A stretch of DNA of 64,000 nt from DATFMP01 sp035266845 (GTDB lineage: Bacteria; SAR324; JACQKK01), in the NCBI GenBank assembly GCA_035266845.1, contig DATFMP010000097.1, forward strand, positions 85,313-149,312, given 5' to 3'. The position numbers and the translations under genes are program-made. The notes beneath the pieces were generated by a model. It ran no database searches, had not been told where the DNA came from, and saw nothing but the letters and a program-made list of their open reading frames with translations. This document shows, piece by piece, positions 9,128-17,349 of the stretch; position 1 is the stretch's first letter; each line of letters opens with the position of its first letter.

Positions 9128-10045
9128 ATGGCCGCCTACGTCGTCCGCCGCCTGCTGCACATGGTCGTGGCGCTGTTCGTGCTGGCGACGCTGGTGTTTT
9201 TCCTCACGCGGGCACTGCCCGGCGGGCCGTTCGACCGCGAGAAGGCGCTGCCGCCGGAGATCGTGCACAATCTGGAGACCCACTACGGGCTGCGCCAGCC
9301 CCTGTGGCGGCAGTACCTGGACTACCTGGGCCATGCACTGCGGGGCGATCTGGGCCCCTCGTACAGCTCGCCCACGGATACGGTGACGGCGCTGATCGCG
9401 CGGCACCTGCCGGTCTCCGCGGAGCTGGGCTTCTGGGCGCTGCTGGTGGCGGTGGGGCTGGGCATTCCGCTGGGCGTACTGGCGGCTTGGTACCACAACA
9501 CGCTCATCGATGCGCTGGCCACGTTTGTGGCGGTGCTGGGGCGCAGCGTGCCGCCCATCGCCCTGGCGCCGCTGCTGATCCTCGTATTCGGGCTGGAGCT
9601 GCGCTGGCTGCCCGTGGCGCGCTTCGATACGCCCGCCCAGCGCGTGCTGCCCGCGCTGGCGCTGGGGCTGGGCATGGCGGCGTTGATCGCGCGGCTCACG
9701 CGCTCCACGCTGCTGCAGGTGATCCGCGAGGACTACATCCGCACAGCCCGCGCCAAGGGGCTGGGCGAGTGGCGGGTGGTGCTCGTGCACGCGCTGCGCA
9801 ACGCGCTGATTCCCGTGGTGACGCTGCTGGGCCCGCTGGCAGCCACGGTGGTCACCGGCACGTTCATCGTGGAGTTCTTCTTCGCGGTGCCGGGCCTGGG
9901 CCGCTACTACATCGTCAGCATCAGCAACCGCGACTACCCGGTGATCATGGGCACCTCGCTGCTGTTCGGCGCCGTGATCATGACCGCCAACATGCTGGTG
10001 GACGTGCTCTATTCCTGGATCGATCCGCGCATCCGGCTCGACTGA
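9128..10045 (+). CDS. ABC transporter permease, OppB/DppB type
   Basis: Inner-membrane permease of 305 residues with the classic OppB start (MAAYVVRRLLHMVVALFVLATLVFFLTR) and a periplasmic loop before the transport core. The cytoplasmic EAA-like loop YIRTARAKGLGEWRVVLVHALRNALIP marks the contact for the ATPase. It ends in the usual YSWIDPRIRLD. It pairs with the OppC-type gene 35 bp downstream. No OppD/OppF ATPase follows, so the pair must use ATPases encoded elsewhere. Confidence 0.93.
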   Translation: MAAYVVRRLLHMVVALFVLATLVFFLTRALPGGPFDREKALPPEIVHNLETHYGLRQPLWRQYLDYLGHALRGDLGPSYSSPTDTVTALIARHLPVSAELGFWALLVAVGLGIPLGVLAAWYHNTLIDALATFVAVLGRSVPPIALAPLLILVFGLELRWLPVARFDTPAQRVLPALALGLGMAALIARLTRSTLLQVIREDYIRTARAKGLGEWRVVLVHALRNALIPVVTLLGPLAATVVTGTFIVEFFFAVPGLGRYYIVSISNRDYPVIMGTSLLFGAVIMTANMLVDVLYSWIDPRIRLD

Positions 10046-10080
10046 GTCCGCGCCACCGCGCCACCGAGCTTTCTGCCACC

Positions 10081-11034
10081 ATGGTCACGCGCTCCCTGCC
10101 TGCCGCCGATGTGCCCGGCCCGCCCGAGGGGTTGTGGCGGCTGGCCCTGCGTCGCTTCCTGCGCAACCGGCTGGCGGTGGCCAGTCTGGTGTTCCTGGTG
10201 CTGCTGACCCTGGCGGCGGTGTTCGCCCCGCTGGTGGCACCGCGGCCCTATGCGGCGGATGACCTGCTGGCGGCCTATGCCCCACCCGGCCCGGGCTACC
10301 TGCTGGGGGCGGACTTCATGGGCCGCGACGTGCTGAGCCGGCTCATCTACGGCGCCCGCGTGTCCCTGGCCGTGGCCCTGGTGGGCGCGCTGATCAGCCT
10401 CGCCATCGGCCTGGCCTACGGCATCACCGCGGGCTACCGCGGCGGGCGCTGGGACCGGCTGATGATGCGCATTGTGGACGTGTTCTACGCCCTGCCGACG
10501 CTCGTGGTGGTGATCCTCATCATGGTGTACTTCCGGGCCGGCCAGCCGCAGAGCTTCACGGGCATCAAGGCCCTGCTGAACCGCTGGGACGATGCGCTGG
10601 GCGGGCTGCTGTTCATCTTCGTGGGCATCGGGCTCACGTCGTGGCTGCAGATGGCCCGCGTGGCCCGCGGCGAGGCGCTGGCGCTGATGAACCGCGATTT
10701 CGTGCAGAGCGCCGTGGCGCTGGGGGCCAGCGGGCCGCGCGTGGTGCTGCGCCACCTGCTGCCGAACCTGCTGGGGCCGTGCATCGTGGTGGAGACGGCG
10801 ACCATCCCCAGCTACATCCTCACGGAAGCCTTCCTGAGCTTCATCGGGCTGGGGGTGAATCCGCCCATGCCCAGTTGGGGCGCCATGATCAACGAGGGCT
10901 ACCAGGCCATGCGCTCGTATCCGCACGTGATCCTGTGGCCCGTGCTGGCCCTCACCGCCACCGTGCTGGCCTTCAACTTCATCGGCGACGGCCTGCGCGA
11001 TGCGCTGGACCCGCGTCTGGGAGACCCTTCATGA
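10081..11034 (+). CDS. ABC transporter permease, OppC/DppC type
   Basis: Second permease of the peptide-type importer, about 317 residues. It has the OppC N-terminal domain (LALRRFLRNRLAVASLVFL), the GADFMGRDVLSRLIYGARVSL signature and the EAA loop FVQSAVALGASGPRVVLRHLLPN. The start ATG at 10081 is supported by the N-terminal OppC domain; the frame remains open upstream. Its TGA overlaps the ATG of the next gene (ATGA, 11031-11034), so the short-chain dehydrogenase is translationally coupled to the transporter. Confidence 0.92.
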   Translation: MVTRSLPAADVPGPPEGLWRLALRRFLRNRLAVASLVFLVLLTLAAVFAPLVAPRPYAADDLLAAYAPPGPGYLLGADFMGRDVLSRLIYGARVSLAVALVGALISLAIGLAYGITAGYRGGRWDRLMMRIVDVFYALPTLVVVILIMVYFRAGQPQSFTGIKALLNRWDDALGGLLFIFVGIGLTSWLQMARVARGEALALMNRDFVQSAVALGASGPRVVLRHLLPNLLGPCIVVETATIPSYILTEAFLSFIGLGVNPPMPSWGAMINEGYQAMRSYPHVILWPVLALTATVLAFNFIGDGLRDALDPRLGDPS

Positions 11035-11819
11035 GCACCTCCGCCACATCCGGCGCACCCGCCCGCGAGTTGGACGGTCGCGTCGTGCTGATCACCGGGG
11101 CTTCGCGCGGTATCGGCCACGCCATCGCGGAGGCTTGCGTGGCCGCCGGGGCGCGGCTGTTCACCATGGACGTGGCACCCGGGCCGGAGGATACCGGGCC
11201 CACGTTCCTGGCCGGCGACGTGGCCCGCGCGGCGGACCGCGAGGCGTTCGTGCAGGCAGCCCTGACGCACCACGGCCGCATCGACGTGCTGGTGAACAAC
11301 GCGGCCACCAGCGCCGCGGGCTCTGTGCTGGAGGTGGCGCTGGACGACTGGCGCCGCGTGCTGGAGGTAAACCTCACCGCGCCCATGCACCTCTCCGCCC
11401 TGGCCGCGCCGCACATGGCCAGGGCGGGCGGTGGCGCCATCGTCAACGTGGCCTCGGTGCAGGGCCTGCTGGCCGAGCAGGGCAACGCGGCCTACAACGC
11501 CTCCAAGGCCGGGCTGATCAACCTCACCCGCTCCATGGCGCTGGACCTGGCGCCGCAGGGCATCCGCGTGAACGCCGTGGCGCCGGGGGCCATCGCCACC
11601 GAGCGCTTGCTGGCCGCCATCGCCGCCTCGCCCGACCCTGCGCAGACCCGGAGCGACTGGGAGGATCTGCACGCCCTACGCCGCTTGGGCACACCCCGGG
11701 AGGTGGCCGAAGCCGTGGTGTTCCTGGCCTCTCCGCGCGCCGCATTCATCAGCGGTGCGGTGCTGCCCGTGGACGGCGCCATGACTGCGAGCTTCATGAT
11801 GGCCGGCCGTCCTGTCTAG
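11031..11819 (+). CDS. Short-chain dehydrogenase/reductase (SDR)
   Basis: Classical SDR of about 262 residues. Visible motifs are the Rossmann TGASRGIG, NNAA for the central sheet, catalytic Ser in NVASVQG and the YxxxK pair in AYNASK, plus GAVLPVDGAM at the C-terminus. Likely an NAD(P)-dependent oxidoreductase on a small alcohol/ketone; the substrate is not predictable. It overlaps the permease gene by 4 bp and ends the operon, suggesting that it modifies the imported solute. The ATPase genes expected at this position are absent. Confidence 0.9.
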   Translation: MSTSATSGAPARELDGRVVLITGASRGIGHAIAEACVAAGARLFTMDVAPGPEDTGPTFLAGDVARAADREAFVQAALTHHGRIDVLVNNAATSAAGSVLEVALDDWRRVLEVNLTAPMHLSALAAPHMARAGGGAIVNVASVQGLLAEQGNAAYNASKAGLINLTRSMALDLAPQGIRVNAVAPGAIATERLLAAIAASPDPAQTRSDWEDLHALRRLGTPREVAEAVVFLASPRAAFISGAVLPVDGAMTASFMMAGRPV

Positions 11820-12039
11820 GCAGCCTCCCGGCAAGTCGGCAGGGCATGGGCCGGGGCCGGGCGGCGCCCCGGGGCTGTCCGCACGGCACAATGCGGCGCT
11901 CCTTAAGTCCGGCATCGCTATTCCACCCGCTGTTCCGCGAAACAGGTCGCAGATACCCCACCGGCGCATCGCCTCCGTTCCTGGGCGTCGCCGCGCCGAA
12001 ATTCCTTATTCGACAAATTGCTGCGGCGAATCTGGAAAC

Positions 12040-12053
12040 TTGACCTTTGTCAA
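12040..12053. promoter_or_regulatory. FNR/ANR/FixK-type box upstream of the cbb3 operon
   Basis: TTGAC-CTTT-GTCAA is a perfect palindrome of the CRP/FNR class. A weak -10 candidate (GATAGC/TAGCTG) lies about 31 bp downstream of its centre, as expected for class II activation at -41.5, and the ccoS start follows at 12140. The rest of the 320-bp gap (11820-12139) holds no gene I can support. Oxygen-limited induction of cbb3 oxidases by FNR-type regulators is established in other proteobacteria. Confidence 0.72.
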
Positions 12054-12139
12054 TTGCGTTTCAGTCATTAGTTGATAGCTGAAGTCGATGGACTGCGACG
12101 CCGAATGAACGGTCCGCCCACGAGAAAGCGCCAACGGGT

Positions 12140-12361
12140 ATGGGTCTCGAAATCCTGTACGTGCTGATCCCGGTCACGCTCGTGCTGGCCGCCATCGCCC
12201 TGCTGCTCTTCGTGTGGGCCATCCAGTCCGGTCAGTTTGACGACCTGGAGACGCCGGCGATCCGCATCCTGTTCGACGACGGGCCCGCGCCGGAGCGCGA
12301 GCCGCCAAGCGCAACGCCTCTCCCGCAGCCGCGCAACCATCCGGAAAAAGGGACGGAATGA
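12140..12361 (+). CDS. ccoS: cbb3-type oxidase assembly protein CcoS
   Basis: Small protein of 73 residues: one N-terminal membrane helix (LYVLIPVTLVLAAIALLLFVW) followed directly by the CcoS signature SGQFDDLETPAIRILFDD. CcoS is needed for cofactor insertion into the catalytic subunit of cbb3 oxidase. Placement is unusual: it is the first gene of the operon, overlapping ccoNO by 4 bp, whereas it normally follows ccoI. The Pro-rich C-terminal tail (about residues 50-73) is longer than usual. Confidence 0.9.
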   Translation: MGLEILYVLIPVTLVLAAIALLLFVWAIQSGQFDDLETPAIRILFDDGPAPEREPPSATPLPQPRNHPEKGTE

Positions 12362-14493
12362 GCACGGAAACCTTCCGCTACGACAATGCCATCGTCCGCA
12401 AGTTCCTCCTCGCCACCATTCTGTGGGGCGCGGTGGGGATGCTGGTCGGGCTGTACATTGCCTCGGAACTGGCCAACTGGCGCCTGAACCTGGGCATCCC
12501 GTACATCACATTCAGCCGGCTGCGGCCCCTGCACACCAACGCGGTCATCTTCGCGTTCGTGGGCAACTGCTTCTTTTGCGGGGCCTACTACTCCACGCAG
12601 CGGCTGCTCAAGGCGCGGATGTTCAGCGACCTGCTGAGCAACATTCACTTCTGGGGCTGGCAGCTCATCATCGTGGGCGCGGCCATCACGCTGCCGCTGG
12701 GCTACACGACGTCCAAGGAGTACGCGGAGCTGGAATGGCCGCTGGACATCGCCATCGCGGTGATCTGGGTCATCTTCGCGATCAACTTCTTCGGCACGCT
12801 CATCAAGCGGCGCGAGCGCCACATCTACGTGGCGATCTGGTTCTACATCGCCTCCATCATCACCGTGGCGATGCTGCACATCGTGAACTCGCTGGAGATC
12901 CCGGTCACGCTGTGGAAGAGCTACTCGATCTTCGCCGGGGTGCAGGATGCGCTGGTGCAGTGGTGGTACGGCCACAACGCCGTGGCGTTCTTCCTCACCA
13001 CGCCGATCCTGGGACTGATGTACTACTTCGTGCCCAAGGCGGCCGAGCGACCGGTGTATTCCTACCGCCTGTCCATCGTGCACTTCTGGTCCCTGGTGTT
13101 CCTCTACATCTGGGCTGGGCCGCACCACCTGCTGTACACGGCGTTGCCGGACTGGCTGCAGATCCTGGGCATGGCCTTCAGCCTGATGCTGATCGCGCCT
13201 TCCTGGGGCGGCATGATCAATGGCCTGCTGACGCTGCGCGGGGCCTGGGACCGGGTGCGCACCGATCCGATCCTGAAGTTCTTCGTGGTGGCCATCACCT
13301 TCTACGGCATGGCGACCTTCGAAGGCCCGATGCTCGCGATCCGCGCCGTCAACGGGCTCTCGCACTATACGGACTGGACGATCGGCCACGTGCACTCCGG
13401 CGCGCTGGGCTGGAACGGCTTCATGGCCTTCGGGATGATCTACTGGCTGGTGCCCCGCCTCTGGGGCCGGCCCATGAAGTACCCCCGCCTGGTCAACACG
13501 CACTTCTGGCTGGGCACCATCGGCATCGTCGTCTACATCGTCTCCATGTGGGTGGCCGGCATCACGCAGGGCCTGATGTGGCGGGCGTTCGACAGCCAGG
13601 GCTTCCTGGTCTACGGCAACTTCACCGAGACCGTGGTGCGGCTGATCCCGCTCTACTACATCCGTGCCCTGGGCGGCTTGCTGTACCTGATCGGCATGCT
13701 GATGCTCGCCTACAACGTGCTGGCCACCGTGCGTGGGGCCGTGCCCGTGCCGGACGAGGAGGCGAGCGCCCCCGCCCTGGAACGCACGGTCGCGCCGGAC
13801 AAGACGTGGTCGCGCCGGCTGGAGTCGCACCCGTTGCAGTTCGCCTTCTGGACGCTGATTGCCGTCGCCATCGGCGGGTTGGTGGAACTGGTGCCGATGG
13901 TGATGGCCAAGTCCAACGTGCCGGTGATCAGCTCCGTGCAGCCCTATACCCCGCTGGAGCTGGAAGGCCGCGACATTTACATTCGCGAGGGCTGCTACCT
14001 GTGCCACTCGCAGATGATCCGTCCCTTCCGCGCCGAGACGGAGCGCTACGGGCCGTACTCCAAGGCCGGCGAGTTCATCTACGACCATCCATTCCAATGG
14101 GGTTCGAAGCGCATCGGGCCCGACCTGCAGCGGGTGGGCGGCAAGTATCCGGACCTGTGGCACTACCGGCACATGGAAGACCCGCGCTCCACCTCGCCCG
14201 GCTCCATCATGCCCAGCTTCAAGTGGTTGCTGACCGACAAGCTGGACACCTCCGAGACGGTGGCCAAGCTGAAGGCCATGCGCACCCTGGGTGTGCCCTA
14301 CACGCCTGAGGAGGTGGACAATGGGGTCAAGGACCTGAAAGCCCAGGCCCATCAGATTTCCGAGGTGCTCAAGCAATCCGGCGTGAAGGAGGAGACGGAG
14401 GATCGCGAGATCGTGGCCGTCATCGCCTACCTGCAGCGCCTGGGCACGGACATCAAAAAGGCGCCCGTCGCCGCTACGGAGCCGCGCAAATGA
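12358..14493 (+). CDS. ccoNO: cbb3-type cytochrome c oxidase, fused subunits I and II (CcoN-CcoO)
   Basis: Fusion of catalytic subunit CcoN (about residues 1-475) and the membrane-anchored cytochrome c CcoO (about 490-711). CcoN ligands are visible: low-spin haem His in RPLHTNAV, CuB histidines in WWYGHNAVAF and AGPHHLLY, the cross-link Tyr region SYRLSIVHFW, and haem histidines in IGHVHSGALGWNG. CcoO has its own membrane helix near residues 496-519, the c-haem site CYLCH (Cys546, Cys549, His550), and a likely Met ligand in PGSIMPSF. It reduces oxygen to water with proton pumping at low oxygen. Fused CcoNO exists in other bacteria, but separate genes are usual in proteobacteria. Confidence 0.95.
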   Translation: MSTETFRYDNAIVRKFLLATILWGAVGMLVGLYIASELANWRLNLGIPYITFSRLRPLHTNAVIFAFVGNCFFCGAYYSTQRLLKARMFSDLLSNIHFWGWQLIIVGAAITLPLGYTTSKEYAELEWPLDIAIAVIWVIFAINFFGTLIKRRERHIYVAIWFYIASIITVAMLHIVNSLEIPVTLWKSYSIFAGVQDALVQWWYGHNAVAFFLTTPILGLMYYFVPKAAERPVYSYRLSIVHFWSLVFLYIWAGPHHLLYTALPDWLQILGMAFSLMLIAPSWGGMINGLLTLRGAWDRVRTDPILKFFVVAITFYGMATFEGPMLAIRAVNGLSHYTDWTIGHVHSGALGWNGFMAFGMIYWLVPRLWGRPMKYPRLVNTHFWLGTIGIVVYIVSMWVAGITQGLMWRAFDSQGFLVYGNFTETVVRLIPLYYIRALGGLLYLIGMLMLAYNVLATVRGAVPVPDEEASAPALERTVAPDKTWSRRLESHPLQFAFWTLIAVAIGGLVELVPMVMAKSNVPVISSVQPYTPLELEGRDIYIREGCYLCHSQMIRPFRAETERYGPYSKAGEFIYDHPFQWGSKRIGPDLQRVGGKYPDLWHYRHMEDPRSTSPGSIMPSFKWLLTDKLDTSETVAKLKAMRTLGVPYTPEEVDNGVKDLKAQAHQISEVLKQSGVKEETEDREIVAVIAYLQRLGTDIKKAPVAATEPRK

Positions 14494-14693
14494 TCAAGGA
14501 ATGGTTGACCGACCAAGGCCTTATGTTGGGGCCGGGAGTGGCGCTGGGGCTGTTCCTCGTGTTCTTCATCGGGGTGCTGTTCTGGATCTACCGGCCCGGC
14601 AGCAATCGCATCTACGAGCGCGAGGCGCAGCTGCCCTTTGAAGACGGCGTGCGCCACGGCGCGCTGAGCGCATCACCCGCGCAGGAGGATTGA
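14490..14693 (+). CDS. ccoQ: cbb3-type oxidase small subunit CcoQ
   Basis: 67 residues with one membrane helix (GPGVALGLFLVFFIGVLFWIY) and the CcoQ/FixQ-style tail RPGSNRIYEREAQLPFED. CcoQ stabilises the oxidase complex. The ATG overlaps the ccoNO stop by 4 bp, and three bases separate its stop from ccoP, so translation is coupled. Confidence 0.85.
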   Translation: MIKEWLTDQGLMLGPGVALGLFLVFFIGVLFWIYRPGSNRIYEREAQLPFEDGVRHGALSASPAQED

Positions 14694-14696
14694 GGC

Positions 14697-15299
14697 ATGG
14701 CCCAGGAACGCGACGAATTGCTGGACCACGAATACGACGGCATTCGGGAATACGACAACCCGCTGCCGCGTTGGTGGCTGTGGCTGTTCTACGGCACGAT
14801 CCTGTTCTCCATCGTGTACATCCCCTACTACCTGCTGGGCTTCGGCCCCTCCGAGGCCCAGATGTATCAGCAGGAGATGGCCGAGGCGCGCACCGAATTC
14901 CCGCAGCAGGCCGCCATGGCACCCGCTGCGGCCGCACCCGGGGCCCAGCCGGGGGCAGCCCCGGCCGCGCCGAGCATCGCGGATCCCTCCATGCAGGGCA
15001 ACATGCAGGCCATCGCCGCGGGCAAGGAGATATTCCTGGCCAACTGCAAGCCCTGTCACGGCGAGCACGGCCAGGGCATTATCGGGCCCAATCTGACGGA
15101 CAACTACTGGCTGCACGGCAACACCTTCCCGGAAATCGTGCACACGATATACAATGGAGTGCCGGAAAAAGGCATGATCTCCTGGAAGAGCACCCTCAAT
15201 CCCCAGAAGATCAACGAGGTCGCAGCCTACGTGATGTCCATCCACGGCGCGAATCCGCCCAATCCCAAGCCCCCACAGGGCAAGGAATACACCTACTAA
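14697..15299 (+). CDS. ccoP: cbb3-type oxidase cytochrome c subunit CcoP, mono-haem form
   Basis: 200 residues. It starts with the CcoP/FixP N-terminal motif (HEYDGIREYDNPLPRWWLWLF) and one membrane helix, followed by an Ala/Pro/Gly-rich linker (about 72-95). There is a single cytochrome c domain with CKPCH (Cys117, Cys120, His121) and a likely axial Met in EKGMISW. Canonical CcoP has about 300 residues and two CxxCH motifs; the second is missing here with a normal stop and no remnant downstream. Electron entry would then run through one CcoP haem plus the CcoO haem. Confidence 0.92.
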   Translation: MAQERDELLDHEYDGIREYDNPLPRWWLWLFYGTILFSIVYIPYYLLGFGPSEAQMYQQEMAEARTEFPQQAAMAPAAAAPGAQPGAAPAAPSIADPSMQGNMQAIAAGKEIFLANCKPCHGEHGQGIIGPNLTDNYWLHGNTFPEIVHTIYNGVPEKGMISWKSTLNPQKINEVAAYVMSIHGANPPNPKPPQGKEYTY

Positions 15300-15305
15300 C
15301 CCCTG

Positions 15306-16766
15306 ATGCGACCACCATCCCCCCCGGAGCGCTCGCAGCGGCCCGCTGAGTCGTCGCCGTCCCAGCCCGGCTCCGGGCCGGAGCACGAGGCGCCGCAGCA
15401 CCATCCGCCGGAGCGGCTGACCACGCTGGACGAGCGCGGCAACCGCCTGTGGGTTTATCCCGCGGCGATCACCGGCGTGTTCATGCACTGGCGCAAGCTG
15501 CTGGGCTATTTCGTGATCGCGGTGTTCTTCGTGATGCCGTGGGTGCGCATCGGGGGCATGCAGTCCATCCTGCTGCAAATCCCCGAGCGACGCTTCATCC
15601 TGTTCGGGCACATCTTCTGGCCGCAGGACGTCTTCTATCTGGTGTACCTGCTGCTGGGGATGGCGTTGGCGCTGTTCTTCTTCACGGCCGTGGCGGGGCG
15701 GGTCTGGTGCGGCTGGCTGTGCCCGCAGACCGTATTCATGGAGGAGATCTTCCGCAAGCTCGAGGAGTGGGTGGAGGGCGACCACCACGAGCGGCGCCGG
15801 CTGGACGGGCAGCCCTGGAGCGTGCGCAAGGCGCGGCTCAAGCTGACCAAGCACGCCCTGTTCCTGCTGTTCTCCGCGCTTGTGTCCAACACGTTCATCG
15901 CCTACTTCGTGGGCACCGAGCGCCTGTTGCACTGGATGACCGAATCGCCGTTGGACCACTGGACGGCGTTCTTGTTCATGGCGGCCATCCTGGGTGTGTT
16001 CTACTTCGACTTCGCCTGGTTCCGCGAGCAGTTCTGCATCGTCCTCTGCCCTTACGCGCGCTTCCAATCCGTGCTCACGGATGCGCACACGATCCAGGTG
16101 GGCTACGACGTGGTGCGCGGGGAGCCGCGGGGCCGGCTGGGCACCGTCAGCGGCGACTGCGTGGACTGCCTCAAGTGTGTGGCGGTGTGCCCCACGGGCA
16201 TCGACATCCGTGACGGCTACCAGTTGGAGTGCATCGGATGTGTGCGCTGCATCGATGCCTGCGACAGCATCATGGACCGCGTCGGGAAGTCCCGTGGGCT
16301 GATCCGCTACGACTCCCTGGCCCGGTTGAGCGGCGAGCGCACCCATATTCTGCGGCCCCGCGTGCTGGTGTACTCGGTGCTGCTGGTGGGCGTGGTTGTG
16401 GCGCTGTTCGTGGGCCTCAGCTTGCGTCCACACATGGACCTGACGGTGGTGCGACCCCCCGGCGACCCGTTCATGCTGCTGCCCGGTGGGCTGGTGAGCA
16501 ACCGCTTCACCGTGGTGCTGCACAACCGCGCCCTGACGCCGAAGACCGTGCGCATCGTGGCGGACGGACCGCCGCACACGCAGGCCGTGGTGCCGGTGAA
16601 TCCGCTCACCCTGAAGGCGGATGAGGAAATACGCACGGAAGCGTTCGTGAACATCCCCGCCGGCGAGGTCGACAGCGGCAAGGCGCCCGTGCGTATCCGC
16701 GTCTACGAAGGCCCCACGCCGGTGGCCGAGCAATCCATGACCTTCCTGGCCCCGGAGGGCCCATGA
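15306..16766 (+). CDS. ccoG: cbb3 oxidase accessory protein CcoG (FixG/RdxA family)
   Basis: 486-residue membrane iron-sulfur protein. A Pro/Ser/His-rich N-terminal tail precedes several helices. RVWCGWLCPQTVFMEEIF and FCIVLCPYARFQS carry the membrane Cys motifs; two ferredoxin-type clusters follow (CVDCLKCVAVCPTG and CIGCVRCIDAC). A C-terminal periplasmic Ig-like domain starts near residue 380. CcoG is linked to copper reduction for cbb3 assembly. Gap to ccoP is 6 bp and overlap with ccoH is 4 bp. Confidence 0.94.
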   Translation: MRPPSPPERSQRPAESSPSQPGSGPEHEAPQHHPPERLTTLDERGNRLWVYPAAITGVFMHWRKLLGYFVIAVFFVMPWVRIGGMQSILLQIPERRFILFGHIFWPQDVFYLVYLLLGMALALFFFTAVAGRVWCGWLCPQTVFMEEIFRKLEEWVEGDHHERRRLDGQPWSVRKARLKLTKHALFLLFSALVSNTFIAYFVGTERLLHWMTESPLDHWTAFLFMAAILGVFYFDFAWFREQFCIVLCPYARFQSVLTDAHTIQVGYDVVRGEPRGRLGTVSGDCVDCLKCVAVCPTGIDIRDGYQLECIGCVRCIDACDSIMDRVGKSRGLIRYDSLARLSGERTHILRPRVLVYSVLLVGVVVALFVGLSLRPHMDLTVVRPPGDPFMLLPGGLVSNRFTVVLHNRALTPKTVRIVADGPPHTQAVVPVNPLTLKADEEIRTEAFVNIPAGEVDSGKAPVRIRVYEGPTPVAEQSMTFLAPEGP

Positions 16767-17287
16767 ATCCCCCCGCTTCCGCGTCGCCACCGCCGGCCGG
16801 TCCGCCGCCCCGCCGCAGCCTGTGGCGCGACAGCATGCTGTGGCTGATTGGCTCCATCCTGGTCGTGACCGTGGGCGTGAACCTGACCATGGTCTGGTTC
16901 GCCGAGGAAGAGCCGCCGGACCTGGTACGCAGCGACTACTACACCGCCGCGAAGGACTACGACGCGGACCATGCCGCGCGGCTGGCCAGCGCCCGCCTGG
17001 GCTGGCAGGTCAGCGAGGTGCCGGGCCTGATCCAGCGCGATACGCTGGCCCTGCGCATCGCCGATGCGGCGGGACACCCCGTCAGCGGCATGGCGGGGAG
17101 CGTCAGTGCCTACCGCCCCTCCAGCGACAAGCTGGACCAGTCCCTGGCCTGGAGCGAGGACCCCGCGCAGCCGGGTCTGTACCGCGCCACCTTTGCCCGC
17201 CCCGCGCAGGGGCTGTGGCGCGTCACATTGGACGTGAAGCACGAGGGCAAGCGCCTGTACCAGGACCTCAGCGTCGTGATGCCCTAG
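16763..17287 (+). CDS. ccoH: cbb3 oxidase assembly protein CcoH (FixH family)
   Basis: 174 residues with a Pro-rich N-terminus, one membrane helix (MLWLIGSILVVTVGVNLTMV) and the FixH pattern FAEEEPPDLVRSDYYTAAKDYD. A periplasmic beta domain follows, ending GLWRVTLDVKHEGKRLYQDL. CcoH stays associated with the maturing oxidase. The ATG overlaps the ccoG stop. Confidence 0.9.
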   Translation: MNPPASASPPPAGPPPRRSLWRDSMLWLIGSILVVTVGVNLTMVWFAEEEPPDLVRSDYYTAAKDYDADHAARLASARLGWQVSEVPGLIQRDTLALRIADAAGHPVSGMAGSVSAYRPSSDKLDQSLAWSEDPAQPGLYRATFARPAQGLWRVTLDVKHEGKRLYQDLSVVMP

Positions 17288-17349
17288 GCAGGGCCGCAGC
17301 ACCTGCGCAGCGCCGCTGAATCACAGCGCACCTCCAACCGACCGCCGCC

